This document shows, piece by piece, positions 29,231 through 40,865 of a stretch of 64,000 bases of DNA. The notes under the pieces are model-generated. The model did no database searches and was not told the origin of the DNA. It saw nothing but the letters and a program-made list of their open reading frames with translations. The stretch's first letter is position 1. Each line of letters opens with the position of its first letter. The position numbers were made by a program, and so were the translations under genes. This stretch comes from Panorpa germanica (lineage: Eukaryota; Arthropoda; Insecta; Mecoptera; Panorpidae): positions 1,364,001 to 1,428,000 of the forward strand of contig OY783204.1 of assembly GCA_963678705.1 (NCBI GenBank), given 5' to 3'.

Positions 29231-31600
29231 GGTTTGAAATCATGGAGAATGATTACCAGGATGTGAAATTCGCAAGACATGTGCTGGTCTTTATGTTAAG
29301 AAGCTTGAAGTTAAATTAGAAGCAGCCAGTTTGCTTTTATTATAAAAATTCCATCACGACGCCTCTTTTAAAAAATTGTATTGAGAAAGTAGTTGCAGGA
29401 ATCATGAAAACTGGTTAGTTTATATTTACTAATAAATCATATCATTTTATCATTGATGTAACATATTAACTGGAGCAGTAACTATTTCTTTATTGTGCTT
29501 AAAGGATTTGAAGTTGTTGCAACTGTATGTGACCAGCACGCCACGTATGTCGCCAACAGCTCTGCTATTACAGAGCTTATAGAAGAAAACAGGAAGAAAA
29601 ATATTAATCAGAGAGGTAATAAATTGTGTGTTTAAAATATATTATTAAGTATTGTGTAATAACATCTTTTATAATTTTATTAGATAATACATTTGATAAT
29701 ACATTTGGGCAAAGGTCCAATCGTGCCTATATACGATATGCCTCATATAATAAAAACCTTAAGAAACGGATTGTTAAACGGAGGAAGTTATACCTTTGCC
29801 CTTCCTGACGAACGAAAAGAAAGAGTCGCCTCCTGGAAGCCAACCGAAGTGGCATTTGATAAAGACTTAGAAGAAATTGCAGAAAGAAGAACCTTTCCAG
29901 GCCATATATCAAAGCGCCATATAAAGAACAAGCTTGTTCCTAAGATGAAAGTGAAATATACAGTCCAGGTCTTAAGCCAAAGGGTTGGAATGCACTTAAT
30001 TAAAACGGCTTCTGGTAAACATAACTGTATATTGCCTTTTTTTTATATTTATTTTCTTATTTGCCTTGACTTTCTTTCGTCATAGCCACCATCAAACATT
30101 TTTAATACATCTTTTATAATTTATAAATTTATTTTACAAATTTCTAAATATTTCACTAGTTAATTTTGAATTACTTAACAAAAATTTGGTATTACTATCC
30201 GTTCCACTGTATAATATTTACTTCTTTAATTTTGTTATGGAAGATATCAATTTCTACTAAAACTTATTTACAAATAAACGCTATTTAGTAATTATAACTT
30301 TATGTTACTCTAATATATATGCTCCTGTATTATATTTATAATTTCGCTAATTTTTTTTTCCTCTTTCTATATTTTCAAATATAGAAAATTTATTTGAATC
30401 CGTCATGAGTTTATTCCTGTCATCATTTTTATTTTCACTAGAATTTTGTGATACCAATAACTCAGGATTGTATTGAATTTTTGGTACTTTAACTGTATAT
30501 TGCACATTATTAAAACTAACGTTTTAAATTTAAATATTATTTAAATAAATAAATTATTACGTTTTAGAATTAAAGAATGATGCTTTGAAAAAAGAAACTG
30601 AAGATACCGGAGCATTTTTGCTGGTGTGCGACCAGATAATCGACAGTTTGAATGGCGCAACTCAAAAGAAGCATGATGACGTCATAAAACCACTGAGGAG
30701 TCCTCTTACCAAAACATCAGGACACATTTACAATTAAGAGTATCACCGCCAAAACTGCGGACGGAAAAATTAAAAATTAAAGTATTAAAAATTTGGCATT
30801 TACGATCGAAAATTGGAGCCGGCTACAAAGAAAATAATGCTTTGGGAGACGTCTCTTTAAAGCGAATAAATCGAGACGCGTTAGACAACTTGTTTGGTCA
30901 GATAAGATCAATTAACTGTAGGAACAATATGCCTAATAGTTATCAGTTTTGTTTGTAGTACGAAACACTTTTATTTAATAATTTAACAGGACCCAGGGCT
31001 TTTGGAAGAAATTGTGAATAAGCCTTGGAAAATTATCGAATTTCATTATTAAGGCAAATAATATGTTACAGAAAGGCGCTGAAATTTGTGTGGTCACCCA
31101 GAAGGTATCAATAAAGGATCTTCAGTGTGCGACTCTTGAGACGAGGGAATACTCTGCACTAATAAAAGAAAATTACAAGGAAGCTGAACAAATGTGAAAA
31201 ATGCAATACATAATTACATTACAGCAATAATTGCATTAAGCGGCATGATTATTATGATTAAAATAATGATGATCATTAAATTATCTTGATATGATAATAT
31301 TTTCTTTTATGTGGATATTTAGAGAAATCGTTGAAAATGGAGATAATTCGTAATTTTGATGTGGTTCGCCAGATTATTCGGAATTTAATTCAACATGTTT
31401 GTCATTTCAAATACTCAAGAACAAACATTCTACACTACTTAGAAAATTACGGAGAATATGAATCAATTATTAATTGCAACTGCAGCCAAATAGTAAAGAA
31501 CCACATTTTCAAGACCGCAATTAGGAGTCAAGCAAACGACTGGTGTCGCAACATTAACAATATGTACTTCTGCTTCGACATTAGATAGAGTAGAAATATT
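29231..31600 (+). pseudogene. Third P-type transposase fossil, with introns
   Basis: Exon-like blocks in order: 29,231-29,414 (FARHVLVFMLRSLKLN, IEKVVAGIMKTG); 29,504-29,615 (FEVVATVCDQHATYVASNS); 29,685-30,020 (VPIYDMPHIIKTLRNGLLNGG, ERVASWKPTEVAFDKD, SQRVGMHLIKTASG); 30,568-30,735 (FLLVCDQIIDSLNGATQKKHD); 30,770-30,960 (ALDNLFGQIRSINCRNNMPNSYQF); and a C-terminal piece 31,331-31,588. Introns have GT..AG ends (for example GTTAGT...TTAAAG at 29,415 and TTTTATTAG at 29,684). Motif order VCDQ, PHIIKTLRN, FGQIR is that of P transposases. Stops at several points (30,735, 30,770) and a missing THAP domain show it is dead. Retained introns argue it is the element's own gene structure. Confidence 0.65.
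30044..30250 (-). mobile_element. Non-LTR 3'-end fragment in P-fossil intron
   Basis: Bases 30,065-30,200 match 52,590-52,730 closely (TTTCTTTCGTCATAGCC, CACCATCAAACATTTTT, ACAAATTTCTAAATATTTCA). At 52.6 kb this is the 3' UTR and last codons of a minus-strand non-LTR ORF2, so here is a short, heavily 5'-truncated copy in the same orientation. Confidence 0.6.
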
Positions 31601-32140
31601 AGCAAACTACGTTATATTTCTAAAAACTAAATTACAAATTTAGTAAAAAGTATGTATAAAATATTAATTTAATATAATTCAATAATATTTAATTCCCTTT
31701 ATTCATAATTTATATTTTTCTTTAAATAGTTTTTCTGTTATTTTAGTATTTTTCTTTTATTACTAAGTATTTTAAAATATAGACTACTTATATAACTTTT
31801 TAAAAATCGTTTTTAAAAATGTTTTATTTCAAATTGCATAATTCCCACGTACCATATTTTTGAATTCTTTGTTTAATTGCTGTTCTGACACATTAAAACT
31901 ACATTTACTATTAGATTATTATCTCTAACATTGACGTTGAGTTGCATAATAATATTAACTGTTACAAACGACAATAAACCTTCGAGATAAGGAAAGAGAG
32001 ATAAATAATTGTCAACAAAAAAATTATTATTACATTCTTAAAGTTAAAATCTAATAATTGTAATCTATTGCCAATCTTAAATACTACAACATTCTAGCTC
32101 ATATGTACCTCAATATAACAACCTCAACTTCTATCAGAAA
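31601..32140. other. AT-rich spacer without recognisable features
   Basis: Very AT-rich. I see no open frame above 60 codons, no clear repeat and no RNA gene between the two P fossils. Confidence 0.5.
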
Positions 32141-32158
32141 ATCACAAGATGGCTGACC

Positions 32159-34640
32159 ATGGATCCTGTACCTAAGAAAATGAAACCAAATGAAGAAAAT
32201 GAACTTGTGAACACTGATACTGTGGACCTTCCCGTAAGAATATCTTTTCATAAGTATTTTAATATAAAATATATTTAACACTATGTAATTAATTGAAATA
32301 TCAAACTAGTTAGTACCATGCTTAACTCCGGATTATGTTTGAAGTATCAGACCAGATGAAAATAAATAAAGTAAATAATGCATTGTATTATTTGGTAATT
32401 ACTATAATTACTATAGTAGGTAAGCATAATATTATACCACTGTTAAATTTCATGCGAGGCTTCATGATGACTGACATGGTAAGTGGTCCAAAAGCCAACT
32501 ACGCCATTTATGGACCTCATCTTGCTGCCATAAAGCATCAAATAGCAGAAATTAAGAATAATATTAAAAACCATTCCCTTTTTCAGAGAGGGCACTTCCA
32601 TCTAGGAAAACGTTAACTACTTTATTAAATAAAATTCCATTTGAATGTAGAATTAATACCGTAATAACGGAATCGTTAAAGAAATCTGTGGAGAGAATGC
32701 CTGAACTAAACAGATACTGCATATTTATGTTTGATGAAATGTCTCTAGCTGCATCAATTACGTATGATCCCAGAAGCGATAAAATTGATGAATTCGAAAA
32801 TAATGGAGATGAGTTTGGGAAACCCATTTTTGCGGACCATGCGATGGTGTTTATGGCAAGGGGAATTAGAAAGAAATGGAAGCAACCAAATGCTTATTTC
32901 TTCACGAATGCTGGTATGGGTGCGCCGCATTTAATAAGAAACATAAAATTGATTGTTTCAAATTTAAAGGAATGTGGCCTTACTGTGGTAGCTACAGTTT
33001 CTGACCAATTTTCAATAAACACCAAAGCTATCAAAATGTTAAAATAAGAGACTAAAATAAATTGCAGACGCAAAGGCATAGAAAATACAAACTTAGGCTA
33101 TATAACAAGTGAGTTGGAGATTATACATCTGTATGATCCACCTCACTTGCTAAAAGGCATTAGAAATATGACGCTTGAAACCGACGTCGAATTTAAACTT
33201 AACAGCAACATCAACATCAACAGAATTGCCAGCTGGAATGACGTAGTAACATTTTATAATTTAGATGTCGGAGATTACGAACAGAAAATGTGCAACAAAT
33301 TAACAGAATCCCATGTTATCAAGGGAAAAATTAAAAAAAAAGAAATAAATAGAGCAGCACGAAGTGTATCTGCATGCATGAGAACATTAGTACGCTTAAG
33401 TAAGTGTTAAGAAATGTATTAAACCTACAATAACATTTATGGAGGAAGACATTTATTAATGAATTGTTATTTTTCCGATGCAAATAATTGTCCCAAAAAC
33501 TTTAATGATACTGCAGATTATTTATTGTTTATAATATAATAGTATAGTATAGTATAATGGGGCAGCAATTGAACCCCAGAAGAAAAACATGTTGAGGTGC
33601 GCCATTACTGCTAATTCCAAGTTTTTAGAATTTTGGAACAACGAAGCACTGCCTGTGTTAAGAACTGTAAAATATCAAGGAAAAAATTATGCTCCACCAT
33701 CAGTGAAAAATGTTATTACAACAATTCAAGGATTAAGGTGTGTATAACAATATTAAATATATGGCTCTTCGCAGCATTAACATTTTTAGTGTTATTAAAT
33801 ATAATTTATTTGTTTCAGATACATCTGGAAACAACTGCAGCCAATTGGTTTAAGTACCTTATTTTAAGGAACTTTAATCAAGATCCCCTGGAAAACTTTG
33901 CTCCATGGTGCAAGAAATATTATTCCAAATTGCAGAGCAGTTAAGACATCGTATAAAAGTTTGATAGTAAACAATTGTATGTCTCCGCATTCTCCTGGAG
34001 CTAATTGCGAGAAGGATACATGTTTTGCCTCAAATAATTTAAGAGAATTTATAGAAGATGGTGACAAAATAACCGTGAAGACACAAATGGTAGATGACAA
34101 ATTGGAACTGCATCCAACTAACCTCACGTTCGCTCCGCCAAATAAAATTACTAAGCAAATCAATGCTTACATAGCAGAATATTTGGCTAAGATACTATTA
34201 AAAAAAAGTAAATGTTGCGAATGTCGCGGTAATTTGATATCAACAAACTTATCGCGGCCCATCCTAATTCAAGAGAAAGCATACGGGCCTAAATGCTTAA
34301 TTAATCCTAATCCAATTTTTATACATATTTTCACAGTGTTGCCAAGTAGCACATTACTACTTACTATCATTATCAAATAAGGCAAATATATTGCAGAAAC
34401 TATGCGATGAAATGATGAAAGTGCTTGTTAATAATAATGTTTTTACATGCAAGCAACATGATCTACAAGTAGAGTTTGTAAAATTATTTAACAAACATTA
34501 CCTACAAACGTGGGTTAAAAATGTAAATAAAGCCCTAAGAGGTGAGAAAAAAAAACGCAAAAGATGAAATAAGTAATGCAGCTTATAAATATTATGAACA
34601 ATTTAAAAACAAAGCATCTAAAATAAAATGCATGAAACAA
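32159..34640 (+). pseudogene. Fourth P-type transposase fossil, with introns
   Basis: A short first block (32,159-32,233, MDPVPKKMKPNEENE) ends in GTAAGA. The central block 32,590-33,047 reads ALPSRKTLTTLLNKIPFEC, YCIFMFDEMSLAASITYDPR, LIVSNLKECGLTVVATVSDQ; the acidic FDEMSL is part of the P DDE site. Block 33,108-33,410 gives IIHLYDPPHLLKGIRN and NKLTESHVIKGKIKKKEIN. Block 33,560-33,740 (KFLEFWNNEALPVLRTVKY) ends in GTGTGT, and after a TTTCAG acceptor at 33,819 follow QDPLENF-like text, SLIVNNCMSPHSPGANCEKD, and the Cys pair KSKCCECRGNL to 34,240; the end continues to about 34,600. A frameshift (near 32,600) and stops inactivate it. Confidence 0.7.
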
Positions 34641-35070
34641 TTAAAATAAAAGTATATTGTAAATGTAATAATAGTGTATCACTTAAATATTTGTTTTGAT
34701 TATATAGTAATTACCAATAATTAAATTTGAAATTAAACTAAAAAAAATATATATTTATTTCAGATTATTTTTTATCTCATTGCCTTAGTTGGCGTTTAAT
34801 AAGTAATTAAATACGATTTATTACTCGTTAGTAAGAAGTATTAAATTGAGTAAGACAAAAATAAAATAATGACTAGTATAAACTAGAACAAATTAACTCT
34901 TAATATTTAATAAATAAAATTATTGAAGATTTTTAAATTGATCATCAATAACTTAAATTTCTTCCAAAAGTTTACCTTTTTTTACGCCAAATTTTTTTCA
35001 TTAGCTACACGTTTTCTTTTTAAATTTTCAGATTTATTTGTTTTTAAATTTTAAATGAAATATAATATAC
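34641..35070. other. AT-rich spacer
   Basis: No coding, RNA or repeat signal recognised. Confidence 0.5.
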
Positions 35071-35076
35071 TATATC

Positions 35077-35171
35077 CACGCGTTCCACTAAGCAATCAAA
35101 ACGATCACGGTCGCCAAATTTGGACGGCAGAATGACGTTTTGATCGTTGTGAACGCTTAGTGGAACGCGCC
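35077..35171. mobile_element. Miniature inverted-repeat element, about 95 bp
   Basis: Left end CACGCGTTCCACTAAGC, right end GCTTAGTGGAACGCGCC: perfect inverted ends of about 15 bp, and the inner parts (CAAAACGATCACGG versus CGTTTTGATCGTTG) also pair. Much more GC-rich than its surroundings. No target duplication could be recognised. Confidence 0.5.
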
Positions 35172-35189
35172 CTATGTATGAAATAGTTA

Positions 35190-35325
35190 CCGCAATCAAG
35201 TTCCCTGATATTTTTTTGAAATTTCCTGAAATTCCCTGATATTTATTGAAATTTCTTAAAATTCCCTGATATTACTATGATATTTTGAGGTTGCATTAAA
35301 TTCCCTGATATCCAGGTTTTCCAGG
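35190..35325 (+). repeat. Degenerate tandem repeat of TTCCCTGATATTT
   Basis: TTCCCTGATATTT or close variants occur four times at intervals of 30-50 bp, joined by TGAAATTTC spacers, ending TTCCCTGATATCCAGG. A decayed minisatellite. Confidence 0.6.
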
Positions 35326-35327
35326 TC

Positions 35328-35600
35328 TGTTGCCGAAACTAGTTTGCGACCAAGTAACTAATGCCGCATCAGCAGGCCGGTGCTTTTAAAGTAAGTGAAT
35401 CTGAAGATAATTTATCTTCAGATTCACCTACAAATTATTCATTCATTTTATTGTAAATGGGCAAAGATAATTTATATTCTAGGTTCACTACATTTGTTAA
35501 AAGCAAAAAGAAATATGTTTTTAAATCACCATATTAGATATGATAACACACTCGACGAATACGTTTCAAAATCAGAGCCTTTTGAAACCTGAAGGATTTG
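35328..35600 (+). pseudogene. Fifth P-type transposase scrap
   Basis: Reads LVCDQVTNAASA (35,338-35,375), then in other frames IIYILGSLHLLKAKRNMFL and YDNTLDEYVS: the VCDQ and PHLLK.RN blocks of a P transposase, with frameshifts. Unlike the array units and too short to classify further. Confidence 0.5.
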
Positions 35601-35962
35601 ATAGCTTTGCTAATGAAAACACAAATCTTTGAAAAAACAGTGAAACTAGATTAATAGTTAATGATCGCAAACATGAAACAGTACTCATAAAATCGTGGTT
35701 CGTGTTGTGGAATTGTGGAACATTTTTAGATTGATTTTATAGAAGAAATAATTCGAAATCTTTTATAAAACGCCTTCAACGTAACAATCGTCGACTGTTG
35801 GAATTCCAGAATCACTCACAATTCCAAAGGACGCTATTTATTGTCACTGCTTTTAATACAATTTGCAAATAATACACTTAATCAAATTTTAGGAACTAAA
35901 ATATACTTTCTTTAGCCTAATACAAAACTTATTCAATTTATTCAATGACTTGAGTAATGCAA

Positions 35963-36220
35963 TACAGTAGAACTCCAATTATGCGGATCGCCAAATATCC
36001 AGATCGATTTAGAGAGAAAAACGCCTTACGTAATGCAAACAAAATAACCCATTTTAATGAAACGTGCGCTATTCGAGATGTTACAAGTCAAGTAGGGTGC
36101 GGTTTCTATTTAATATGTAAATACCATGAATAAAATATGAACTATATCCACTTATCCGGATATCTGCTTATCCGAATTGGGCCAATCACTATTAGTTCGC
36201 AGAAGTGGAGTTCTACTAGA
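35963..36220. mobile_element. Tc1/mariner-pogo-like MITE, about 255 bp
   Basis: Starts CAGTAGAACTCCAATTATGC at 35,965 after a TA, and ends GCAGAAGTGGAGTTCTACTA. The ends are inverted repeats (CAGTAGAACTCCA) and inner parts carry TATCCGGAT words, as in pogo/Tigger-type miniature elements. The right TA is mutated or shifted. Non-coding. Confidence 0.65.
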
Positions 36221-37370
36221 GTCCAAAAATTTTAAAAAATATCTGTTGAATATTTCTATGTACAAATAGTTGAATTTCAGGAGGATTTTGCACAATAAAC
36301 AAATTATAAAAGTATTCACATTTTTCGAACAGTTTTTAAATAACGTACAGGTAAATTACTGTGCTGCAGATGTACATAAGTCTTATAAAATCTGATTTCT
36401 ATGTATACCAGATAATATACACCAGAATTAATGATACATAATTAGTAATATGTTTAGTATTAAATAATGAAAATATATGCGCATGGCTGATCTCACGTTG
36501 AAATAAATGTAAACCATTTTATAATCAAAAACACTTACTGTACTCGTGCAGTTGACAGTCAGTAGAAGGTAGATTCTTTAACTATTCGTTTTGTTGATGT
36601 TGAACACTTTTTACATTAACATTATTCCAGTCGGTTGTCTGCAACAAAAATAACAAAATTTAGCTTACTGGTCTACTTCCGAGGTGACAGTCTAACTTTG
36701 GACAATTGGACCGACTTAGATATGAATAGAGAAATATCGTTTTTAGGACACAAAATCTTTTTAAAAAATTGGACATTGGAGGTTCTGATATCCAACTTTA
36801 TCAGTAAACAGAGCAGTTTTATAGAAATTAAGACATGGTTTGCAAACCTATTGTTTATGCCTGTTGAAAATATATATCATCCAGTACGACACCAATATAA
36901 TCCAACACATGCTTATTTATGTTCATTATAACGTTTTAAATAAATCGCGACATATAAATTTCATGCATAATGTTTTACAGAGTTTGTTTTTAATTTTTTC
37001 GTAAAATCTTCGTAAAAAGTTATATATCTAAATAAAGATAAGAACTCTTACAAATCTTGTAATTTTTATAGACTTAAACTTAATCCAAACGAAAAACAAA
37101 AAAGTGCTGCTTTAACCTTGTTAAAAATTTTGCATGAACAATGATCAAGAAAAATAAAAATTGTAATAAGAAGATCAAACAAATAGACAACAAGAGTATT
37201 ATAATACAGGATGGCCCAATAATAGCTTAAAAACTTGTACCGTTTAATGAAACAAACAATAGTAGCCCTATTTTTTACTGCCTTGTTGTTTATTTAGACA
37301 GTAAAAATTCTTAAGCTGTTTAATAAATGAAAAGTAGAAATGTTTTAGAGCTTAGAGAAAAAATTGTCTA
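36221..37370. other. Mostly anonymous DNA with a 98-codon open frame
   Basis: Frame 36,635-36,931 (plus) starts MSATKITKFSLLVY and has no recognised domain. DNA near 36,608-36,665 (TTACATTAACATTATTCCAG) recurs near 37,555-37,620, so this stretch contains part of a degenerate duplication. No other feature supported. Confidence 0.35.
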
Positions 37371-37384
37371 GATAAGTTCTGCTC

Positions 37385-37560
37385 AGATATCACAATAACA
37401 TCAAGTCAGTTCAAGAATAAAACCTACCTAATGAATTGCTTCAAAGATCACGTTGCAGGAATAGGCAGCTGTTTTAATCCTTGTAGATTCTTACAACGAA
37501 GATTCCTGCAAATGAATCAATCATCGGATAGGTAGGCGGCTGATTTTACTTTTTACATTA
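37385..37560 (-). repeat. Exon-like repeat unit, copy 1
   Basis: Contains TTCAAGAATAAAACCTACCT, TTGCTTCAAAGATCACGTTG and GATCCTTGTAGATT-like text shared with units at 38.5 and 39.0 kb. Read on the minus strand the unit is coding-like but has stops here, followed by a splice-donor-like GTAGGT. Confidence 0.5.
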
Positions 37561-38504
37561 ACATTTTTCCAATGCTTCAGTTCTGTTGGCTGTCTGAAAC
37601 AAAATAAATTAGGTTACTATTAGATTTATGGAAACAGCAGTTATTTGCAACTCCAAACTTTCTAAAAAAGAAACTAAAATTAAAACATGCGCAGGAAATG
37701 ATTACATATAGTCATAACCTATACTATTGGTGTGACTGACAAAAATATAAATATAACTAAGAGTAGGTGGGAATGGTGCATTAACCTTAACTAGACATAC
37801 ACTGGATACACCATTGTCTGAAGACAGCATTCACTTTAAAATTTTGAATAAAGACATAGTCTATGTCAATAATATGCACCCAACACCAATGTATGTTATA
37901 ATATTTTACTAATTAAATATGAACATTTCTCTTCTTCATGAATTAAAAAACTATTTATCAAATCGCATTTCAAGAATTCCATTGCAATCAAAAATATATA
38001 AGTAGTTCTACAAGAAAAAACATTTTTTAATGTAGTTGTGCTAAAAGCCTCATTGAATTATCCTGAATTGAATTATCCTGAAAATCGAACGTGAAATCAA
38101 GTTAATAAAATTTCGAACCATTTTCAATAGAAGCAATTAAACTGAATGAAAGATAAACACATTTGACTATGGTCAAATTTTTAGTAATAAAAAATAAACT
38201 ATCAGTAATAAAAAAAACAAACACAAATCAAATCATAGATTTTCTAATAAAAATAGGTGAGAATCAAAAAATATTTTATGTATGTATAAAAAAATGAAAA
38301 TGATTGATGAAAATATCTCGTTATTTGTTAGACTATGAGGAGAGAATGAATATTTATTTAATAATTAGTATATAATTTCCATGTTTAATGAATTTGCTTG
38401 CACAGCATTTGACAAAAGCTTTTGCTTTCGTAGGTATAAATCATTCGACTCGTTCCTTGCAGACGCCACAAAACTTTTTCGAATCCTGTTTTAGCGTCAT
38501 AACA

Positions 38505-38700
38505 TTCTACAATATAAGAAAACCAATATTATACTCGTATATAAAAAAGGATCAAACCTACCTAATAAATTGTATCATAGATCACATTGCATATATGTTG
38601 CATTGATCCTTGCAAAGAATAAACAAAACAAGAACCTTGTTCATCGTGAAATAATTCCTGGAAGTGAAGTCATACCCATCATGCCAAGGGTAGACGACTT
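38505..38700 (-). repeat. Exon-like repeat unit, copy 2
   Basis: Minus-strand reading gives VVYPWHDGYDFTSRNYF; the unit has ATAATTCCTGGAAGTGAAGT and CTTGTTCATCGTGAA, matching ATAATTCCTGCAAGTGAATT and CTTGTTCATCCTGAC of copy 3. Confidence 0.5.
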
Positions 38701-38954
38701 TATCTGGAATATTAAAATACAAGAACAAATAAATACACTTTCACTCTAATAAAACCTATATCTATTTACAGTTACTAAAATAAGAAAATAGTTTACCTTT
38801 ATTAATACATCATACGCTATTTCGTCACATTATTGTTTATCGATTACAATATTGATATTGGCGGTCATTTAAACAGATTTTCGTCTCTTCCTTTTAAAAA
38901 TTAACATTAAAATTAGATGTATATACTGTAAGAAATAAATGCACTAGTTCATCT

Positions 38955-39135
38955 ATTCAGTTCAAGAATTGAAACTTACCTTTGAATTGCTTTAAAGTTC
39001 ATGTTGCAGGATAGACAGCTTGTTTTGATCCTTGTAGATTTTTGACCAAGGAACAACAGATCTTGTTCATCCTGACATAATTCCTGCAAGTGAATTCATC
39101 ATGACATAGGTAGAAAACTTGTTTCGGAATTTGTA
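38955..39135 (-). repeat. Exon-like repeat unit, copy 3 (best preserved)
   Basis: On the minus strand the frame reads VFYLCHDEFTCRNYVRMNKI then CCSLVKNLQGSK, Cys-containing, and the unit is followed by AAAGGTAAGTTT, a good splice donor. Might be a duplicated exon of a small Cys-containing protein. I recognise no family, and no upstream or downstream exons. Could instead be an ordinary repeat. Confidence 0.4.
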
Positions 39136-39159
39136 GATCTGAAATATCAAATAAGGACC

Positions 39160-39690
39160 TATAACTAACTATTCAGACAGTTGATGAAATAAGAAAATAG
39201 TTTAGCTTCGTAATAAAAATAAATATAAATAATCAAAATCAAACAAAGTAAATTTATAAACCGGAAATATCTATTTTATTACACTATTATATTGTATTGT
39301 ATTATAATATTAATTAATTAAATTAATATTATAATATTAATTATATTATATTGTATTGTGTGTCCATGCCAATCATTTAAAACAATTTTGCATCCTATCA
39401 TTTTAAAGATAATGGTGGAAATTCAATACACAACATGTCAAGGAAATAAATGCATCTAGTTTCATTCATAGAAATCGATTTTTAATGTACAAGTGTGATT
39501 AAAGTCAGTGGCCTTTGGCTGATAAAACGTGCATATAAATTTAACAGTAAAACTTCCAATCCGATTTGTATTATAAATGGATATTAATAATTGCACACAC
39601 TTTGCGGATGCTAACTTCAACCAAAAATCTTCAACCTAATAGATTTCTAAATCTTTAAAAAAACATTAGATAATGATACCCTTTCAGTAA
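39160..39690. other. AT-rich spacer with an AT palindrome
   Basis: A near-perfect AT palindrome centred about 39,320 (TATTATAATATTAATTAATT and its mirror). Otherwise no feature recognised. Confidence 0.5.
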
Positions 39691-39691
39691 A

Positions 39692-39978
39692 GTAGTGTGC
39701 CTTAGACGGGCTCTGTATTAAAATTTATTGTTGGGGGGGCCAAATGATGGACAAAGATTTTTCACAAAAGGAACAAAGACACTCGCATTGAATTGAAATA
39801 ATTATATATTTATTATACGTTATTACTTACAATTAATACTCCTAAAAACTAAGCTAAGTACTGCGTAACAGTTTAAGTGAGATTGTGGATTTTACGAATT
39901 TTTGCTTTTTACACACGTTGGGGGCCCTTTTAGCCCGGGAGCCCCGTATCATTGATACGGCGGTAGCTACGGCACTGT
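39692..39978. mobile_element. hAT-like non-autonomous element, decayed
   Basis: Right end GGTAGCTACGGCACTG matches, inverted, the left end CAGTGCCGTAGCTAGG of the element at 62,854. Left end TAGTGTGCCTTAGACGG is diverged. GGGGGCC-rich blocks (39,733 and 39,920-39,945) inside both ends stand out from the AT-rich DNA. Non-coding. Confidence 0.5.
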
Positions 39979-40545
39979 ATCCTTTATAATTGTACGAACA
40001 ATTTATAACACTGTATCAATACATTATTATAATAACGGATTCTTAGAGATTTAAAAAATGTAATTTCGATGATTTTAAATCAAATAAAAACTTTAAAAAA
40101 CATGCAAAATTAATTTATTTCCTTTATTGCCTCTTTTCATTTAAATTACTATAAAAAATTATTGTTACATTCATGCGATTCATCACTTTTGTTTGTTAAG
40201 CTTAAGACAATACAAACGTTAACAAAACGGGGCCGAATAAAGAGACATTGAATAACAAAATTCGTCTACCTATCAAAATAGTTCTAATTTGATATTAAAT
40301 TTCAAGGAATTGTAACAAAAACTAAATTTTGAACAACTGTTTTATAATATTTTTAGGTTATAAAATATGTACTTACGTAACAACTGAAGCACCTCAACAA
40401 GCACATTGTTGACTAAATTCTGCATCAACGTTGTTTTAAATAAATATTTCGGGTAATTATTGGATGTATTTACACCGTTTCTTTTTTAATTTATAAAAAA
40501 AGTAGTGCATTTTCGTATGTATTTTTAAGACCACGTTTAATTCAA
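39979..40545. other. AT-rich spacer
   Basis: No feature recognised. Confidence 0.5.
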
Positions 40546-40549
40546 AATT

Positions 40550-40865
40550 ATAAAATATTACTGGTTAAAGTTGAAATTTCAAGATTGAGGTTAGAACAAG
40601 TTATGTGCAGTGTCATGCAGTGTGCACTGTTATTGACTGATGCTGGCCAGAGATAATAATGCTGGCATCAACGCAGTTATGTGTAAGAGATGATACATTT
40701 TTTGCACGATATTGGCTTATTTGGATTCAAACCAAATCTGTTTATTAAGATTCTTACCATTTGGTTTAAAAATGTAATAGTTTTATACTGGCTGTATATT
40801 TTATGAAAAACGACAATTTTTAGAGAAAATAGGATATTTTGATTTTCAAATTTTAAATACATTTC
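40550..40865. repeat. Dispersed repeat, inverted partner at 61,385-61,540
   Basis: GTTGAAATTTCAAGATTGAGG and TATTGGCTTATTTGGATTCA with AACCAAATC recur in reverse complement at 61,430-61,525. The 61-codon minus frame at 40,677-40,862 and the 66-codon minus frame at 61,332-61,532 are counterparts of low-complexity repeat DNA and I do not call genes. Confidence 0.5.

Noticed and set aside
40677-40862. A 61-aa minus-strand gene, similar to one at 61,332-61,532
   Set aside because: The two frames are related because they lie in copies of a dispersed repeat; composition is low complexity and no start context or exon partner is seen.
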